Counted from the first letter of the stretch, positions 35,125-44,535 are shown. The stretch is 64,000 nt of DNA from Rhizobium sp. Root274 (GCF_001429245.1 NZ_LMJE01000007.1:1209559-1273558); one strand, 5' to 3'. The notes: a model not told the origin generated them from the letters alone. Program-made: numbers and translations.

Positions 35125-37038
35125 GTGGGCTTAATTTCGACGAATGCCGGCGTTACTCCCCTGCTCGACCGCATCAGGTCACCGCAGGATCTGCGCAGCC
35201 TGGAGCACCTGGAACTGGTGCGCCTGGCCGATGAACTGAGGGCCGAAACACTCAAGGTTGTTTCAGAAACCGGTGGCCATCTCGGCTCCAGTCTCGGTGT
35301 CATTGAGCTCACCATCGCCATCCACGCGGTCTTCGACACCCCCCACGACAAACTGCTTTGGGACGTCGGCCACCAGTGCTACCCGCACAAGATCCTGACC
35401 GGTCGGCGTGAGCGCATGTCGAGCCTGCGCAAAAAGGGCGGCATTTCCGGCTTCACCCGTCGCAGCGAAAGCCCCTACGATCCGTTCGGCGCTGCTCACT
35501 CCTCCACGTCGATCTCCGCCGGTCTCGGTTTTTCCGTCGGCTTCGATCTTACGGGAGAAGAGGGCCATGTCGTCTGCGTCATCGGCGATGGAGCGATGTC
35601 GGCGGGCATGGCCTTCGAAGCGCTCAACAATGCCGGATGCCTCGGACGCCGTCTAATCGTCATCCTCAACGACAATGACATGTCGATTTCCCCTTCGACC
35701 GGAGCCTTGGCCCGCCATCTGTCGAACATTCGGCAGATCACCGACGCACCCGAAGCGGCCGCATCGGGTCGACTTAATTTGTTCCAAAACCTCGGCTTGC
35801 GCTATGTCGGCCCGGTTGACGGTCATGACCTCGACACGCTCCTGCCCCTGCTCCGATCTTTGAAGGAGGCGGATCCTGGCCCGATCCTGCTGCATGCGGT
35901 GACGAGAAAGGGCGCTGGCTATCATCATGCCGAGGCGGCACCCGACAGGTTCCACGGCGTCAATCCGTTCGACATCCTCTCCGGCACTCAGGTGAAGACA
36001 CCTGCAAAAGCACCCGCCTACACGAAGGTCTTCGCGAATGCGCTAATTGCAGAAGCGCGTCGGGACGAGCGCATCGTCGGCATAACGGCCGCGATGGCTG
36101 CCGGGACGGGTATCGACATCTTCCAGAAAGAATTTCCAGACCGCTGTTTCGACGTCGGCATTGCGGAACAGCACGCAGTCACTTTCGCAGCCGGTCTTGC
36201 CGCAAGCGGGATGAAACCTTTCTGCGCGATCTATTCCTCGTTCCTGCAGCGCGCCTATGACCAGATTGTACATGACGTGGCACTGCAGAACCTGCCGGTT
36301 CGCTTCGCCATCGACCGTGCAGGACTGGTCGGCGCCGATGGTCCGACCCATGCCGGCGCCTTCGACATCGGTTACCTCGCCAACCTGCCGAACTTTACCG
36401 TGATGGCGGCGAGCGACGAGGCCGAACTTGTGCATATGGTGGCCACCGCTGCCGCCCACGACTCTGGGCCGATCGCCTTCCGCTACCCCCGCGGTGAAGG
36501 AACCGGCATATCCCTTCCGGCCGAAGGTCAGGCTATTCAGATCGGACGCGGCCGGATTATCGAGAGCGGGCGCCATGTCGCTCTCCTCTCCTTCGGGACA
36601 CGGCTTGCCGAATGTCTCTCGGCTCGACGGATGCTCGCTGATTACGGCATCAGCGTCACCGTCGCCGACGCGCGATTTGCCAAACCTCTGGACACCGCCC
36701 TCATTGCGGAACTCTTCTCCAGCCACGAACTGCTGGTCACCATTGAAGAGGGAGCGACCGGAGGATTCGGCGCTCTTGTGCTTCATTATCTCGCACAGAA
36801 GGGCATGCTGGACGGCCGCTCGGCCATCAGAACCCTGACATTACCCGATCACTTTATCGCTCAGGCAAGCCCTGACGACATGTATGACGAGGCCCGGCTA
36901 ACGGCACGCCATATTGCCGGTCAGGTCAGAGGCGCCCTCGCACCGCATGTGAGCGAGGCCATCAACGGCCATAACCGTGCCCGGGGCGGACATCAGGACG
37001 CGATGCCCCAGGTCCACCGCGCAGAAGACCGAGGTTAA
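35125..37038 (+). CDS. dxs: 1-deoxy-D-xylulose-5-phosphate synthase (Dxs)
   Basis: Dxs makes DXP from pyruvate and glyceraldehyde 3-phosphate, the entry step of the MEP isoprenoid pathway. The 637-residue TPP enzyme shows [18 protein letters not shown] near residue 50, the TPP motif [18 protein letters not shown], and the transketolase central region [16 protein letters not shown]. It starts with GTG after GGGAGG. Its place in the PGC behind a PpsR-like operator suggests a photosynthesis-dedicated copy; a housekeeping dxs probably exists elsewhere. Confidence 0.95.
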   Translation: MGLISTNAGVTPLLDRIRSPQDLRSLEHLELVRLADELRAETLKVVSETGGHLGSSLGVIELTIAIHAVFDTPHDKLLWDVGHQCYPHKILTGRRERMSSLRKKGGISGFTRRSESPYDPFGAAHSSTSISAGLGFSVGFDLTGEEGHVVCVIGDGAMSAGMAFEALNNAGCLGRRLIVILNDNDMSISPSTGALARHLSNIRQITDAPEAAASGRLNLFQNLGLRYVGPVDGHDLDTLLPLLRSLKEADPGPILLHAVTRKGAGYHHAEAAPDRFHGVNPFDILSGTQVKTPAKAPAYTKVFANALIAEARRDERIVGITAAMAAGTGIDIFQKEFPDRCFDVGIAEQHAVTFAAGLAASGMKPFCAIYSSFLQRAYDQIVHDVALQNLPVRFAIDRAGLVGADGPTHAGAFDIGYLANLPNFTVMAASDEAELVHMVATAAAHDSGPIAFRYPRGEGTGISLPAEGQAIQIGRGRIIESGRHVALLSFGTRLAECLSARRMLADYGISVTVADARFAKPLDTALIAELFSSHELLVTIEEGATGGFGALVLHYLAQKGMLDGRSAIRTLTLPDHFIAQASPDDMYDEARLTARHIAGQVRGALAPHVSEAINGHNRARGGHQDAMPQVHRAEDRG

Positions 37039-37187
37039 CTTCTTTCGCTGGGAGCAAACCGAAACGAAGCAGGCACCGTAATGCCTGGCGAACTTAATTT
37101 TAGAATATGATTGGCGACTGATTGCGGATGCAGTAGTGTTCGAGCGGGAAGAAGAAGACCGTCAAGGCCAGGGATCGGGAGGGTGAA

Positions 37188-38111
37188 ATGGCCAACGACA
37201 GCAGGAAAGGCCCGCCGGATGGCGGGCGGGGAAACGCGTGGGACACGAGGGACAACGAGAAGCCGCCGGCAGAAGCCGCAGCGGGCAATCATCTCAGCCC
37301 ATTCGATTATCGGATCCTTGAGAATGCCATTCGCAAGGCTGTTCCGAAGCTCGTGGGTGCGGGGCATCCGGAGCTGACGGCCGGGCGGACTTCGCGCGCG
37401 CTCCCGCAGGAAATCGACCTCCAGCTCCATCCCGAACTCGACCCTAGCGCGCGTCAGCTGCCCGGCACGGAAAGGGCAATTTCTTTCCGCCAGGCGCTGA
37501 TCAGCGTCCTGATTGATCCCGATCCCCGTGGCCACCGCGAATTAATCGAGGAATTGCAGCGGAGCGGCTTGCCCATGCAGACGCTGGCCATCCAACTGTT
37601 TGCTCCGGTTGCGGCCTATCTCGGCAATCTGTGGTGCACCGACGAGACGGATTTCATGCAGGTTGCCGTGGCCTCGACCCGCATCGGCATGATCATCAAC
37701 CACCTGTCGCAGAGCCGAAGCGCTGCGCTCAGTACACGCGAAACGGAGCGTCGGGTTCTCCTGGCACGAACACGAGGTGCCATGCACACCATCGGTGTCT
37801 CGATCGTTGCCTCCTGTTTTCGCGACATGGGCTGGGCCGTCGAAGGCGGCGGAGAGCTGGAGCTTGACGATCACGTCTACACCCGCCTGTCGAACGGCCC
37901 CTACGACCTTCTCGGCATTTCGGTCGGCCGCGTCGATGAGGCTCCGGAATGCGCCCAGGCAATCCGGCGCATACACTCCAATCGGTATGCCGGAAGCATG
38001 AAAATCGCGGTTGGCGGCCCAGCCGTGAAAAAAGATCCGCAGGCGTTCAATCGTATCGGCGCTGACATCGTGGCCAGATCTGCGCTGGAAGTGATGCAGC
38101 TGGCGGATTAG
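37188..38111 (+). CDS. Second PpaA/AerR-like B12-domain regulator
   Basis: This 307-residue protein has a disordered polar N-terminus (about residues 1-35), a middle helical part (QALISVLIDPDPRGHRELIEELQRSGLPMQTLAIQLFAPVAAYLG) and a C-terminal cobalamin-type domain. The domain holds the pattern MHTIGVSIVASCFRDMGWAVE (His200, the usual axial position) and ends VGGPAVKKDPQAFNRIGAD. The architecture resembles MerR-less B12 regulators such as AerR/PpaA and the SCHIC domain of AppA. It is the last gene of the PGC, 149 bases after dxs. Its target is unknown; PpsR is a reasonable guess. Confidence 0.8.
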   Translation: MANDSRKGPPDGGRGNAWDTRDNEKPPAEAAAGNHLSPFDYRILENAIRKAVPKLVGAGHPELTAGRTSRALPQEIDLQLHPELDPSARQLPGTERAISFRQALISVLIDPDPRGHRELIEELQRSGLPMQTLAIQLFAPVAAYLGNLWCTDETDFMQVAVASTRIGMIINHLSQSRSAALSTRETERRVLLARTRGAMHTIGVSIVASCFRDMGWAVEGGGELELDDHVYTRLSNGPYDLLGISVGRVDEAPECAQAIRRIHSNRYAGSMKIAVGGPAVKKDPQAFNRIGADIVARSALEVMQLAD

Positions 38112-38363
38112 AGCAGCGAAAACGGGAGGCTGTGCGTTCCCTCTTGTCGCTTTCTGCCGTAGCCGGGAAGATCCATCTTGAACTGACCCGACGGCTGCTC
38201 AAGCCTGCAGTAGATCTGCCATACCCTCGCTCGCGCCGACTTCCCCAAACGCCTCACCTCTCGTCCAAGGCTGAAAGCCCATTGTGGCCTCCCGCTGAAA
38301 TCCGCTAGAGCACTCGGACGCGTGAGCGGCAGAACGATGAACATGATCCGGGGGAGAGAGCTG

Positions 38364-39047
38364 ATGGCAAAGGGTGCGAAGGATGGCAAAGGCCGCGGCA
38401 AGCTGCCCGCCGCCGCCTCTCTTGTTGCCGCCCTCGCCCAGGATCCGCACGCTGTGCGGGAGCCGCGGGCCAACAATCTCGAAATGGCGATCGGCCATGA
38501 GGTTCGCACCTATCGCAAAAAACTCGGCATCACGGTCGCCGATCTCGCGGCTGCAACCGGCATGTCGGTCGGTATGCTGTCAAAGATCGAGAACGGCAAC
38601 ATCTCGCCCTCGCTGACAACCCTGCAGGCGTTATCAAAAGCGCTCGGCATGCCGATCACCGCATTCTTCAAGGGTTTCGAGGAGCCGAAGTCGGCGAGCT
38701 TCGTCAAGGCGGGCGAAGGCGTCAACCTGGAGCGCCGTGGCACCCGTGCCGGCCACCATTACAGCCTGCTCGGCCATATCGAGAACAACACCTCGGGCGT
38801 CATCGTCGAGCCCTATCTCATCACGCTCAACGCCTCGTCAGACATCTTCCCGACCTTCCAGCATGAGGGCATGGAGTTCCTCTACATGCTCGAGGGCGAG
38901 GTTGTGTATCGCCATGGCGACAGGCTCTACCGGATGGAAGCCGGCGACAGCCTGTTCTTCGATGCCGATGCCCCCCATGGCCCGGAAGAACTGGTGAAAC
39001 TTCCGGCACGCTATCTTTCGATCATCTCCTATCCCCATCAAAAATGA
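38364..39047 (+). CDS. XRE-family regulator with C-terminal cupin domain
   Basis: This 227-residue protein has an N-terminal Cro/CI helix-turn-helix (residues about 45-100, VRTYRKKLGITVADLAAATGMSVGMLSKIENG) and a C-terminal cupin sensor domain (FPTFQHEGMEFLYMLEGEVVYRHG, about 160-225). The start at 38364 follows a strong purine-rich ribosome site (GGGGGAGAGAG); an upstream in-frame ATG at 38322 is less likely. It lies 90 bases before glxB, and the interval holds a 17-base inverted repeat. It probably controls glxBCD in response to an amine or amino acid. Confidence 0.88.
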   Translation: MAKGAKDGKGRGKLPAAASLVAALAQDPHAVREPRANNLEMAIGHEVRTYRKKLGITVADLAAATGMSVGMLSKIENGNISPSLTTLQALSKALGMPITAFFKGFEEPKSASFVKAGEGVNLERRGTRAGHHYSLLGHIENNTSGVIVEPYLITLNASSDIFPTFQHEGMEFLYMLEGEVVYRHGDRLYRMEAGDSLFFDADAPHGPEELVKLPARYLSIISYPHQK

Positions 39048-39056
39048 TTGCCCCTT

Positions 39057-39073
39057 AGGAAAAATAGTTTCCT
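39057..39073. promoter_or_regulatory. Inverted repeat before glxB, likely operator
   Basis: AGGAAA-AATAG-TTTCCT is a perfect 6-5-6 inverted repeat in the 90-base gap between the XRE-cupin gene and glxB. It has the size expected for an XRE-family operator. Control of glxBCD by the neighbouring regulator is inferred. Confidence 0.5.
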
Positions 39074-39137
39074 GAAGGTTGATCGGGTTGCGTGCCGCTG
39101 CTACTCCTTGTTCCACTGAACAAGGGGGATCGTGGCC

Positions 39138-40043
39138 ATGTGCGGCATCGTCGGACTGTTTCTCAAGGACAAGGCACTTGAACCGCAGCTCGGCGCCTTG
39201 CTGTCGGATATGCTGATTACCATGACCGATCGCGGACCTGATTCCGCCGGCATCGCCATTTATGGCGAAACGAGCGGCGGCAAGGCGAAGGTGACCGTCC
39301 AGTCTGCCGCCCCGGAAGCGGATTTTGGGGACCTCGCAGATGATCTCGCCAAGGTCGGCCTCAAAGTCGAGGTCGCCGTAAAAAGCACGCACGCCGTGAT
39401 CCTGATCGACCAGGGCGACCTGGCGAACATCCGCTCCGTTCTCTCTGCCGTCCGCCCAAACGTGCGCATAATGGGCTCGGGCGAAAGCGTCGAAATCTTC
39501 AAGGAAGTCGGCCTGCCCAAGGATGTCGTGCAGCGCTTCAGCGTTCGCGCCATGGGCGGCACCCATGGCATCGGCCACACACGCATGGCGACCGAAAGTG
39601 CGGTGACGACACTCGGTGCCCATCCGTTTTCCACGGGGGCCGACCAGTGCCTAGTGCACAACGGCTCGCTCTCGAACCATAACAACCTGCGCCGCGAGAT
39701 GATCCGCGAGGGCATGTCCTTCGAGACACAGAACGATAGCGAAGTGGCCGCCGCCTATTTGACCGCCGAAATGGCCAAGGGCAAGGATCTCGGCGAAGCG
39801 CTGACCGGCGCGCTCGACGATCTCGATGGCTTCTTCACCTTCGTCGTCGGCACGAAAACCGGCTTCGGCGTGGTCCGCGACCCGATCGCCTGCAAGCCCG
39901 CCGTCATGGCCGAGACCGACCAGTACGTCGCCTTCGGCTCCGAATACCGGGCCTTGGTCAACCTGCCGGGCATCGAAACCGCCCGCGTCTGGGAGCCGGA
40001 GCCGGCCACCGTCTATTTCTGGGACCACGAAAAGGCCGCCTGA
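39138..40043 (+). CDS. glxB: Class II glutamine amidotransferase, GlxB (MgsA-like)
   Basis: The product corresponds to the glutaminase domain of glutamate synthase, as a separate polypeptide. The start ATG 39138 gives MCGIVGLF, placing the N-terminal nucleophile Cys at residue 2 as the Ntn mechanism needs; a GTG at 39132 would bury it. Other family marks are TDRGPDSAGIAIYG, GHTRMATES and VHNGSLSNHNNLR. With GlxC and GlxD it would form a three-part enzyme like N-methylglutamate synthase (MgsABC). It is first of the glx genes, 29 bases before glxC. Confidence 0.9.
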   Translation: MCGIVGLFLKDKALEPQLGALLSDMLITMTDRGPDSAGIAIYGETSGGKAKVTVQSAAPEADFGDLADDLAKVGLKVEVAVKSTHAVILIDQGDLANIRSVLSAVRPNVRIMGSGESVEIFKEVGLPKDVVQRFSVRAMGGTHGIGHTRMATESAVTTLGAHPFSTGADQCLVHNGSLSNHNNLRREMIREGMSFETQNDSEVAAAYLTAEMAKGKDLGEALTGALDDLDGFFTFVVGTKTGFGVVRDPIACKPAVMAETDQYVAFGSEYRALVNLPGIETARVWEPEPATVYFWDHEKAA

Positions 40044-40072
40044 TCCGCGCCCCTTCCGAGAAAGTTTCTTGA

Positions 40073-40759
40073 ATGCCTGTCTTCGATCTTTCCCACACGC
40101 CGCTCCGAGACCTGAACAGCGCGCTTCACGCTCTCGGCAGCGGCTCCAACGACACCCTCTTCGAGGTCGTGAACCCACGCGGCCACCACGCCGTCGCGGT
40201 CGGCATCAATGCGCCTCTCACTGTCGAGGTGAAGGGCTCCGTCGGCTATTACTGCGCCGGCATGAACGACGGCGGAACCGTCACCATCCATGGCTCCGCA
40301 GGTCCAGGTGTTGCGGAAAACATGATGTCCGGCACCGTGGTCATCGAAGGTGACGCCTCGCAATATGCTGGCGCCACCGGGCGCGGCGGGCTGCTCGTCA
40401 TCAAGGGCAATGCCGCCTCTCGCTGCGGCATCTCTATGAAGGGCATCGACATCGTGGTGCGCGGCTCCATCGGCCACATGTCGGCCTTCATGGGCCAGTC
40501 GGGCCATCTTGTCGTCTGCGGCGATGCCGGCGAAGCGCTGGGTGACAGCGTCTACGAGGCGAAACTCTTCGTGCGGGGCACGGTCAAAAGCCTCGGTGCT
40601 GATTGCATCGAAAAGCAGATGAAGCCGAAGCATCTGGCAAAGCTCGCCGAACTTCTCGCCCAGGCAGGCATCACCGACGTGAAGCCCGAAGAGTTCAAAC
40701 GCTACGGCTCGGCCCGCAAACTGTACAATTTCAACATCGACAATGCCGACGCGTATTGA
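40073..40759 (+). CDS. glxC: GXGXG-domain protein GlxC (MgsB-like)
   Basis: This 228-residue protein corresponds to the C-terminal beta-helix (GXGXG) domain of glutamate synthase. Repeated glycine-rich turns are visible (GSVGYYCAGMNDGGTVTIHGSAGPGVAENMMSGTVVIEGDA, about residues 55-100). The role is structural, joining the amidotransferase and FMN subunits. It is 14 bases before glxD. The glxBCD order is that of rhizobial glx and of mgsABC. Confidence 0.9.
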   Translation: MPVFDLSHTPLRDLNSALHALGSGSNDTLFEVVNPRGHHAVAVGINAPLTVEVKGSVGYYCAGMNDGGTVTIHGSAGPGVAENMMSGTVVIEGDASQYAGATGRGGLLVIKGNAASRCGISMKGIDIVVRGSIGHMSAFMGQSGHLVVCGDAGEALGDSVYEAKLFVRGTVKSLGADCIEKQMKPKHLAKLAELLAQAGITDVKPEEFKRYGSARKLYNFNIDNADAY

Positions 40760-40773
40760 GGCGAGGATAGGCC

Positions 40774-42102
40774 ATGAGCTACCACAACCCCTTCACCCCG
40801 CCGCGCAAGTCTGCCACGTTTGATGACCATACACTTGCCGAAATCCGCCGCGCCGCAGCGACCGGCATCTACGACATCCGGGGCGGCGGCACCAAGCGCA
40901 AGGTCCCGCATTTCGACGACCTGCTCTTCCTTGGCGCATCGATCTCCCGCTATCCGCTCGAAGGTTATCGCGAGAAGTGCGATACCTCGGTGGTGCTCGG
41001 CACGCGTTTTGCCAAGAAGCCGATCGAACTGAAGATCCCGATCACGATTGCCGGCATGAGCTTCGGCGCGCTCTCCGGCAACGCCAAGGAAGCGCTCGGC
41101 CGCGGCGCAACGCTCGCCGGCACCTCCACCACGACCGGCGACGGCGGCATGACGGATGAGGAACGCGGTCATTCAGAAAAGCTCGTCTACCAGTATCTCC
41201 CCTCCCGTTACGGCATGAACCCGAAAGACCTTCGTCGCGCCGATGCAATCGAAGTGGTGGTTGGCCAGGGAGCGAAGCCCGGCGGCGGCGGCATGCTGCT
41301 TGGCCAGAAGATCTCCGATCGCGTCGCAAACATGCGCAACCTGCCGAAGGGCATCGACCAGCGCTCGGCCTGCCGCCATCCGGATTGGACCGGCCCTGAC
41401 GATCTCGAAATCAAGATCCTTGAACTGCGCGAGATCACCGACTGGGAAAAGCCGATCTATGTGAAGGTCGGCGGCGCCCGCCCCTATTACGACACCGCCC
41501 TTGCAGTAAAGGCCGGCGCCGATGTCGTGGTGCTCGACGGGATGCAGGGCGGCACGGCCGCGACGCAGGACGTCTTCATCGAACATGTCGGCATGCCGAC
41601 GCTGGCCTGTATCCGCCCCGCCGTGCAGGCACTGCAGGATCTCGGCATGCACCGCAAGGTGCAGCTGGTCATCTCCGGCGGCATCCGCTCTGGCGCCGAT
41701 GTCGCCAAGGCTCTGGCGCTTGGCGCGGATGCGGTCGCGATCGGCACGGCAGCGCTGGTCGCCATCGGCGACAACGACCCGAAATGGGAAGAGGAATACC
41801 AGAAGCTTGGCACCACAGCCGGGGCATATGACGACTGGCACGAGGGCAAGGACCCCGCCGGCATCACCACCCAGGACCCGGAACTTGCCGCCCGTCTCGA
41901 CCCGGTCGCGGCCGGACGTCGGCTCGCCAACTACCTGAAGGTCATGACGCTGGAGGCGCAGACCATCGCCCGCGCCTGCGGCAAGAACAGACTGCACAAC
42001 CTGGAGCCGGAGGACCTCTGCGCGCTGACGATGGAGGCCGCCGCCATGGCCCAGGTGCCTTTGGCCGGCACCAGCTGGTACCCCGGCAAGGGAGGCTTCT
42101 AA
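40774..42102 (+). CDS. glxD: FMN glutamate-synthase-like subunit GlxD (MgsC-like)
   Basis: GlxD has the TIM-barrel FMN domain of glutamate synthase. The 442-residue protein shows ELKIPITIAGMSFGALSGNAKEALGRG near residue 90 and the phosphate-binding end VISGGIRSGADVAKALALGADAVAIGTAAL near 310. A late cysteine-containing stretch (IARACGKNRLHNLEPEDLCALT) resembles the iron-sulphur region of the family. In methylotrophs the same set makes N-methylglutamate from methylamine and glutamate. It ends at a strong terminator. Confidence 0.9.
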   Translation: MSYHNPFTPPRKSATFDDHTLAEIRRAAATGIYDIRGGGTKRKVPHFDDLLFLGASISRYPLEGYREKCDTSVVLGTRFAKKPIELKIPITIAGMSFGALSGNAKEALGRGATLAGTSTTTGDGGMTDEERGHSEKLVYQYLPSRYGMNPKDLRRADAIEVVVGQGAKPGGGGMLLGQKISDRVANMRNLPKGIDQRSACRHPDWTGPDDLEIKILELREITDWEKPIYVKVGGARPYYDTALAVKAGADVVVLDGMQGGTAATQDVFIEHVGMPTLACIRPAVQALQDLGMHRKVQLVISGGIRSGADVAKALALGADAVAIGTAALVAIGDNDPKWEEEYQKLGTTAGAYDDWHEGKDPAGITTQDPELAARLDPVAAGRRLANYLKVMTLEAQTIARACGKNRLHNLEPEDLCALTMEAAAMAQVPLAGTSWYPGKGGF

Positions 42103-42110
42103 AACACCTG

Positions 42111-42150
42111 ATGGCCGCATCCGACTCCCACGGATGCGGCCATTTTCTTT
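42111..42150 (+). terminator. Terminator after glxD
   Basis: A 12-bp perfect stem, ATGGCCGCATCC (42111-42122) with GGATGCGGCCAT (42132-42143), has a 9-base loop and is followed by TTTCTTT. It separates glxBCD from glnT, which lies 40 bases on and so may need its own promoter or read-through. Confidence 0.9.
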
Positions 42151-42189
42151 CAACCAATGTGTCTCAATCCATAAAAACAGGGGAACGAC

Positions 42190-43497
42190 GTGACACAGGA
42201 TCTCGAAAGCTTCGCCAAGGAGCGAGGCATCAAATACTTCATGATCAGTTATACCGACCTCTTCGGCGCCCAGCGCGCCAAGCTGGTCCCCGCCCAGGCC
42301 ATCGCCGACATGCAGAAGGATGGCGCCGGCTTTGCAGGTTTCGCCACCTGGCTCGACCTCACCCCCGCCCATCCCGATCTCTTCGCCATTCCGGACGCCT
42401 CGTCCGTCATCCGGCTGCCCTGGAAACCTGACGTCGCCTGGGTTGCCGCTGACTGCATGATGGAAAATCAACCCGTCGCGCAGGCGCCGCGGGTGGTCCT
42501 GAAGAAACTGGTCGCGGAAGCGGCGGAGCTTGGGCTACGGGTCAAGACCGGCGTCGAACCGGAATTTTTCCTGATTTCAGCCGATGGCGAACAGATCTCA
42601 GACCAGTACGACACCGCAGAAAAGCCCTGCTACGACCAGCAGGCCCTGATGCGCCGTTATGACGTGATCGCGGAAATCTGCGATCACATGCTGGCGCTGG
42701 GCTGGAAGCCCTACCAGAACGACCACGAGGACGCGAACGGCCAGTTCGAGATGAACTGGGAGTATGACGACGCCCTAAAGACGGCCGACAAACATTCCTT
42801 CTTCAAGTTCATGGTAAAATCTGTGGCGGAGAAACACGGGCTGCGCGCCACCTTCATGCCGAAACCCTTCAAAGGTCTGACAGGAAATGGCTGCCACGCC
42901 CATATTTCGGTCTGGGATCTGGATGGCCAGGTCAACGCCTTCGCCGACAAGGACATGCCCTTCGGCCTCTCCGCCAAGGGCAAGACCTTCCTCGGCGGCA
43001 TCATGAAACATGCCTCGGCACTCGCCGCAATCACCAACCCGACGGTGAATTCCTACAAGCGCATCAATGCCCCGCGCACAGTCTCGGGCGCCACCTGGGC
43101 ACCGAACACTGTCACCTGGACCGGCAACAACCGCACCCACATGGTCCGCGTACCCGGCCCCGGACGCTTCGAACTCCGCCTCCCAGACGGCGCTGTGAAC
43201 CCATACCTTCTGCAGGCCATCATCATCGCCGCAGGTTTAAGCGGATTGAATAGCAATGCCGATCCCGGCCCGCATCACGACATCGACATGTACCGTGATG
43301 GCCACATGGTGACAGATGCGCCGCGCCTGCCGCTGAACTTGCTCGATGCGCTGAGAGAGTTCGAGAACGACGCCCCGCTCCGGACGGCCTTAGGCGACGC
43401 GTTCTCCAACGCTTACCTCAAGCTGAAACGCAGTGAGTGGGATAGTTATTGCGGACACTTCACCGCTTGGGAGCGCCAGACTACGCTGGACGCCTGA
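42190..43497 (+). CDS. glnT: Glutamine-synthetase-family ligase GlnT (possible gamma-glutamylmethylamide synthetase)
   Basis: This 435-residue glutamine-synthetase-family enzyme ligates glutamate with ammonia or methylamine using ATP. Family marks are VKTGVEPEFFLIS, the ATP/metal region GLTGNGCHAHISVWD, and NRTHMVRVPGPGRFELRLPDGAVNPYL. It is close to rhizobial GSIII (GlnT), which is sequence-related to gamma-glutamylmethylamide synthetase (GmaS). Linkage to glxBCD favours the methylamine role, but sequence alone does not decide. The start is GTG 42190, after a modest AGGGGA ribosome site. Confidence 0.88.
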   Translation: MTQDLESFAKERGIKYFMISYTDLFGAQRAKLVPAQAIADMQKDGAGFAGFATWLDLTPAHPDLFAIPDASSVIRLPWKPDVAWVAADCMMENQPVAQAPRVVLKKLVAEAAELGLRVKTGVEPEFFLISADGEQISDQYDTAEKPCYDQQALMRRYDVIAEICDHMLALGWKPYQNDHEDANGQFEMNWEYDDALKTADKHSFFKFMVKSVAEKHGLRATFMPKPFKGLTGNGCHAHISVWDLDGQVNAFADKDMPFGLSAKGKTFLGGIMKHASALAAITNPTVNSYKRINAPRTVSGATWAPNTVTWTGNNRTHMVRVPGPGRFELRLPDGAVNPYLLQAIIIAAGLSGLNSNADPGPHHDIDMYRDGHMVTDAPRLPLNLLDALREFENDAPLRTALGDAFSNAYLKLKRSEWDSYCGHFTAWERQTTLDA

Positions 43498-43517
43498 CGC
43501 ATCGTCGACAACACAGA

Positions 43518-43551
43518 GGCCATATCCGGATCAGCCCCGGATATGGCCTTT
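43518..43551. terminator. Terminator between glnT and the convergent methyltransferase gene
   Basis: GGCCATATCCGG (43518-43529) pairs perfectly with CCGGATATGGCC (43537-43548), followed by a short T-run. As the genes converge here, it may serve both strands. Confidence 0.8.
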
Positions 43552-43600
43552 GCAGTGAACGACATTCGTTCCGCAGAGAGCCTTCGGCATCAGAGACGTC

Positions 43601-44512
43601 TCATGCCACCCGACGCAAAGCCGTCGCAACCCTGTGAATATGCTCCGCACCAATACCACAGCAACCACCGATCATGGTGGCGCCGGCCTCGGCCCATTGG
43701 CAGGCAAAACGGGAATAGACATCGCCCGTCAGATCCTGACGCGTGTCGTGCAGCCCCTCGTTGGCCGCCTTCTCGTCCGTGTCGGTCTCGAAGGCATTTG
43801 CATAGACGCCGATCTTGAGATCGGCGCCTTCCTCGGCAAACACCGCAGCCGCCGTCTCAACCGCGCGCTTCATAACTTCCGGCTTGGCGCAGTTGAAGAG
43901 CAGCGCCGAAGCGCCGGAACCGGCAGCCCATTCGGCAGCGGCTTTCACCGTTTCGCCAGACCGCAGCTTGGCTTCACCGCCTGCCACCTGAGCCTCGCCA
44001 TCGGCAAGCGTGAACGAAATCCAGGACGGCTTCGGATGCGCCTTAATCGCCTCGCGCACGGCCTCGCCTTCCGCAATCAGGCTCAGCGTTTCCCCAAGCC
44101 AGACATCGACATACGGCGCCAGGTTTTCGACGAGCACCTTGAGATAATCCTGGACACGCGACGGGTCGAAATTCTCCGGCTCATAACTGCCGAAGATCGG
44201 CGGCAGCGAACCGGCAACCAAAACCTTGCGGTCACTGGCATCGGCCGCCTCGCGGGCAAGCCGGCCGGAGAGCGCGATCAGCTCAGCCCCATCCTTGGCA
44301 AAGCGCTCTTCGCCAATATGAAAAGGCACCAGCGCATAGGAATTGGTCGTGACGACATCGGCGCCGGCAGCGATGAATTCATCATGCACCTGGCGGACGA
44401 TCTCGGGGCTGTTCATCAGCGCCAGTGCCGACCATTCCGGCTGCTTGAGTTCGGCACCAAGCCGCAGGAGTTCGCGGCTCATGCCGCCGTCGAGAATGAG
44501 GGTGTCTGCCAT
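43601..44512 (-). CDS. Homocysteine S-methyltransferase family protein (Bmt/MmuM-like)
   Basis: This 303-residue TIM-barrel enzyme transfers a methyl group to homocysteine to form methionine. The zinc-binding cysteines are in LLFNCAKPE (near 210) and the GGCCGIG motif near residue 282. The N-terminal ILDGGMSRELLRLGAELKQPEWSALAL is typical of the S-methylmethionine or betaine-homocysteine branch. The methyl donor cannot be told from sequence. It is the last gene of a leftward operon with a Cys/Met PLP enzyme and an amino acid importer. Confidence 0.85.
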   Translation of the reverse strand: MADTLILDGGMSRELLRLGAELKQPEWSALALMNSPEIVRQVHDEFIAAGADVVTTNSYALVPFHIGEERFAKDGAELIALSGRLAREAADASDRKVLVAGSLPPIFGSYEPENFDPSRVQDYLKVLVENLAPYVDVWLGETLSLIAEGEAVREAIKAHPKPSWISFTLADGEAQVAGGEAKLRSGETVKAAAEWAAGSGASALLFNCAKPEVMKRAVETAAAVFAEEGADLKIGVYANAFETDTDEKAANEGLHDTRQDLTGDVYSRFACQWAEAGATMIGGCCGIGAEHIHRVATALRRVA

Positions 44513-44535
44513 GGGAATGTCTCCGTCGGATGCGG

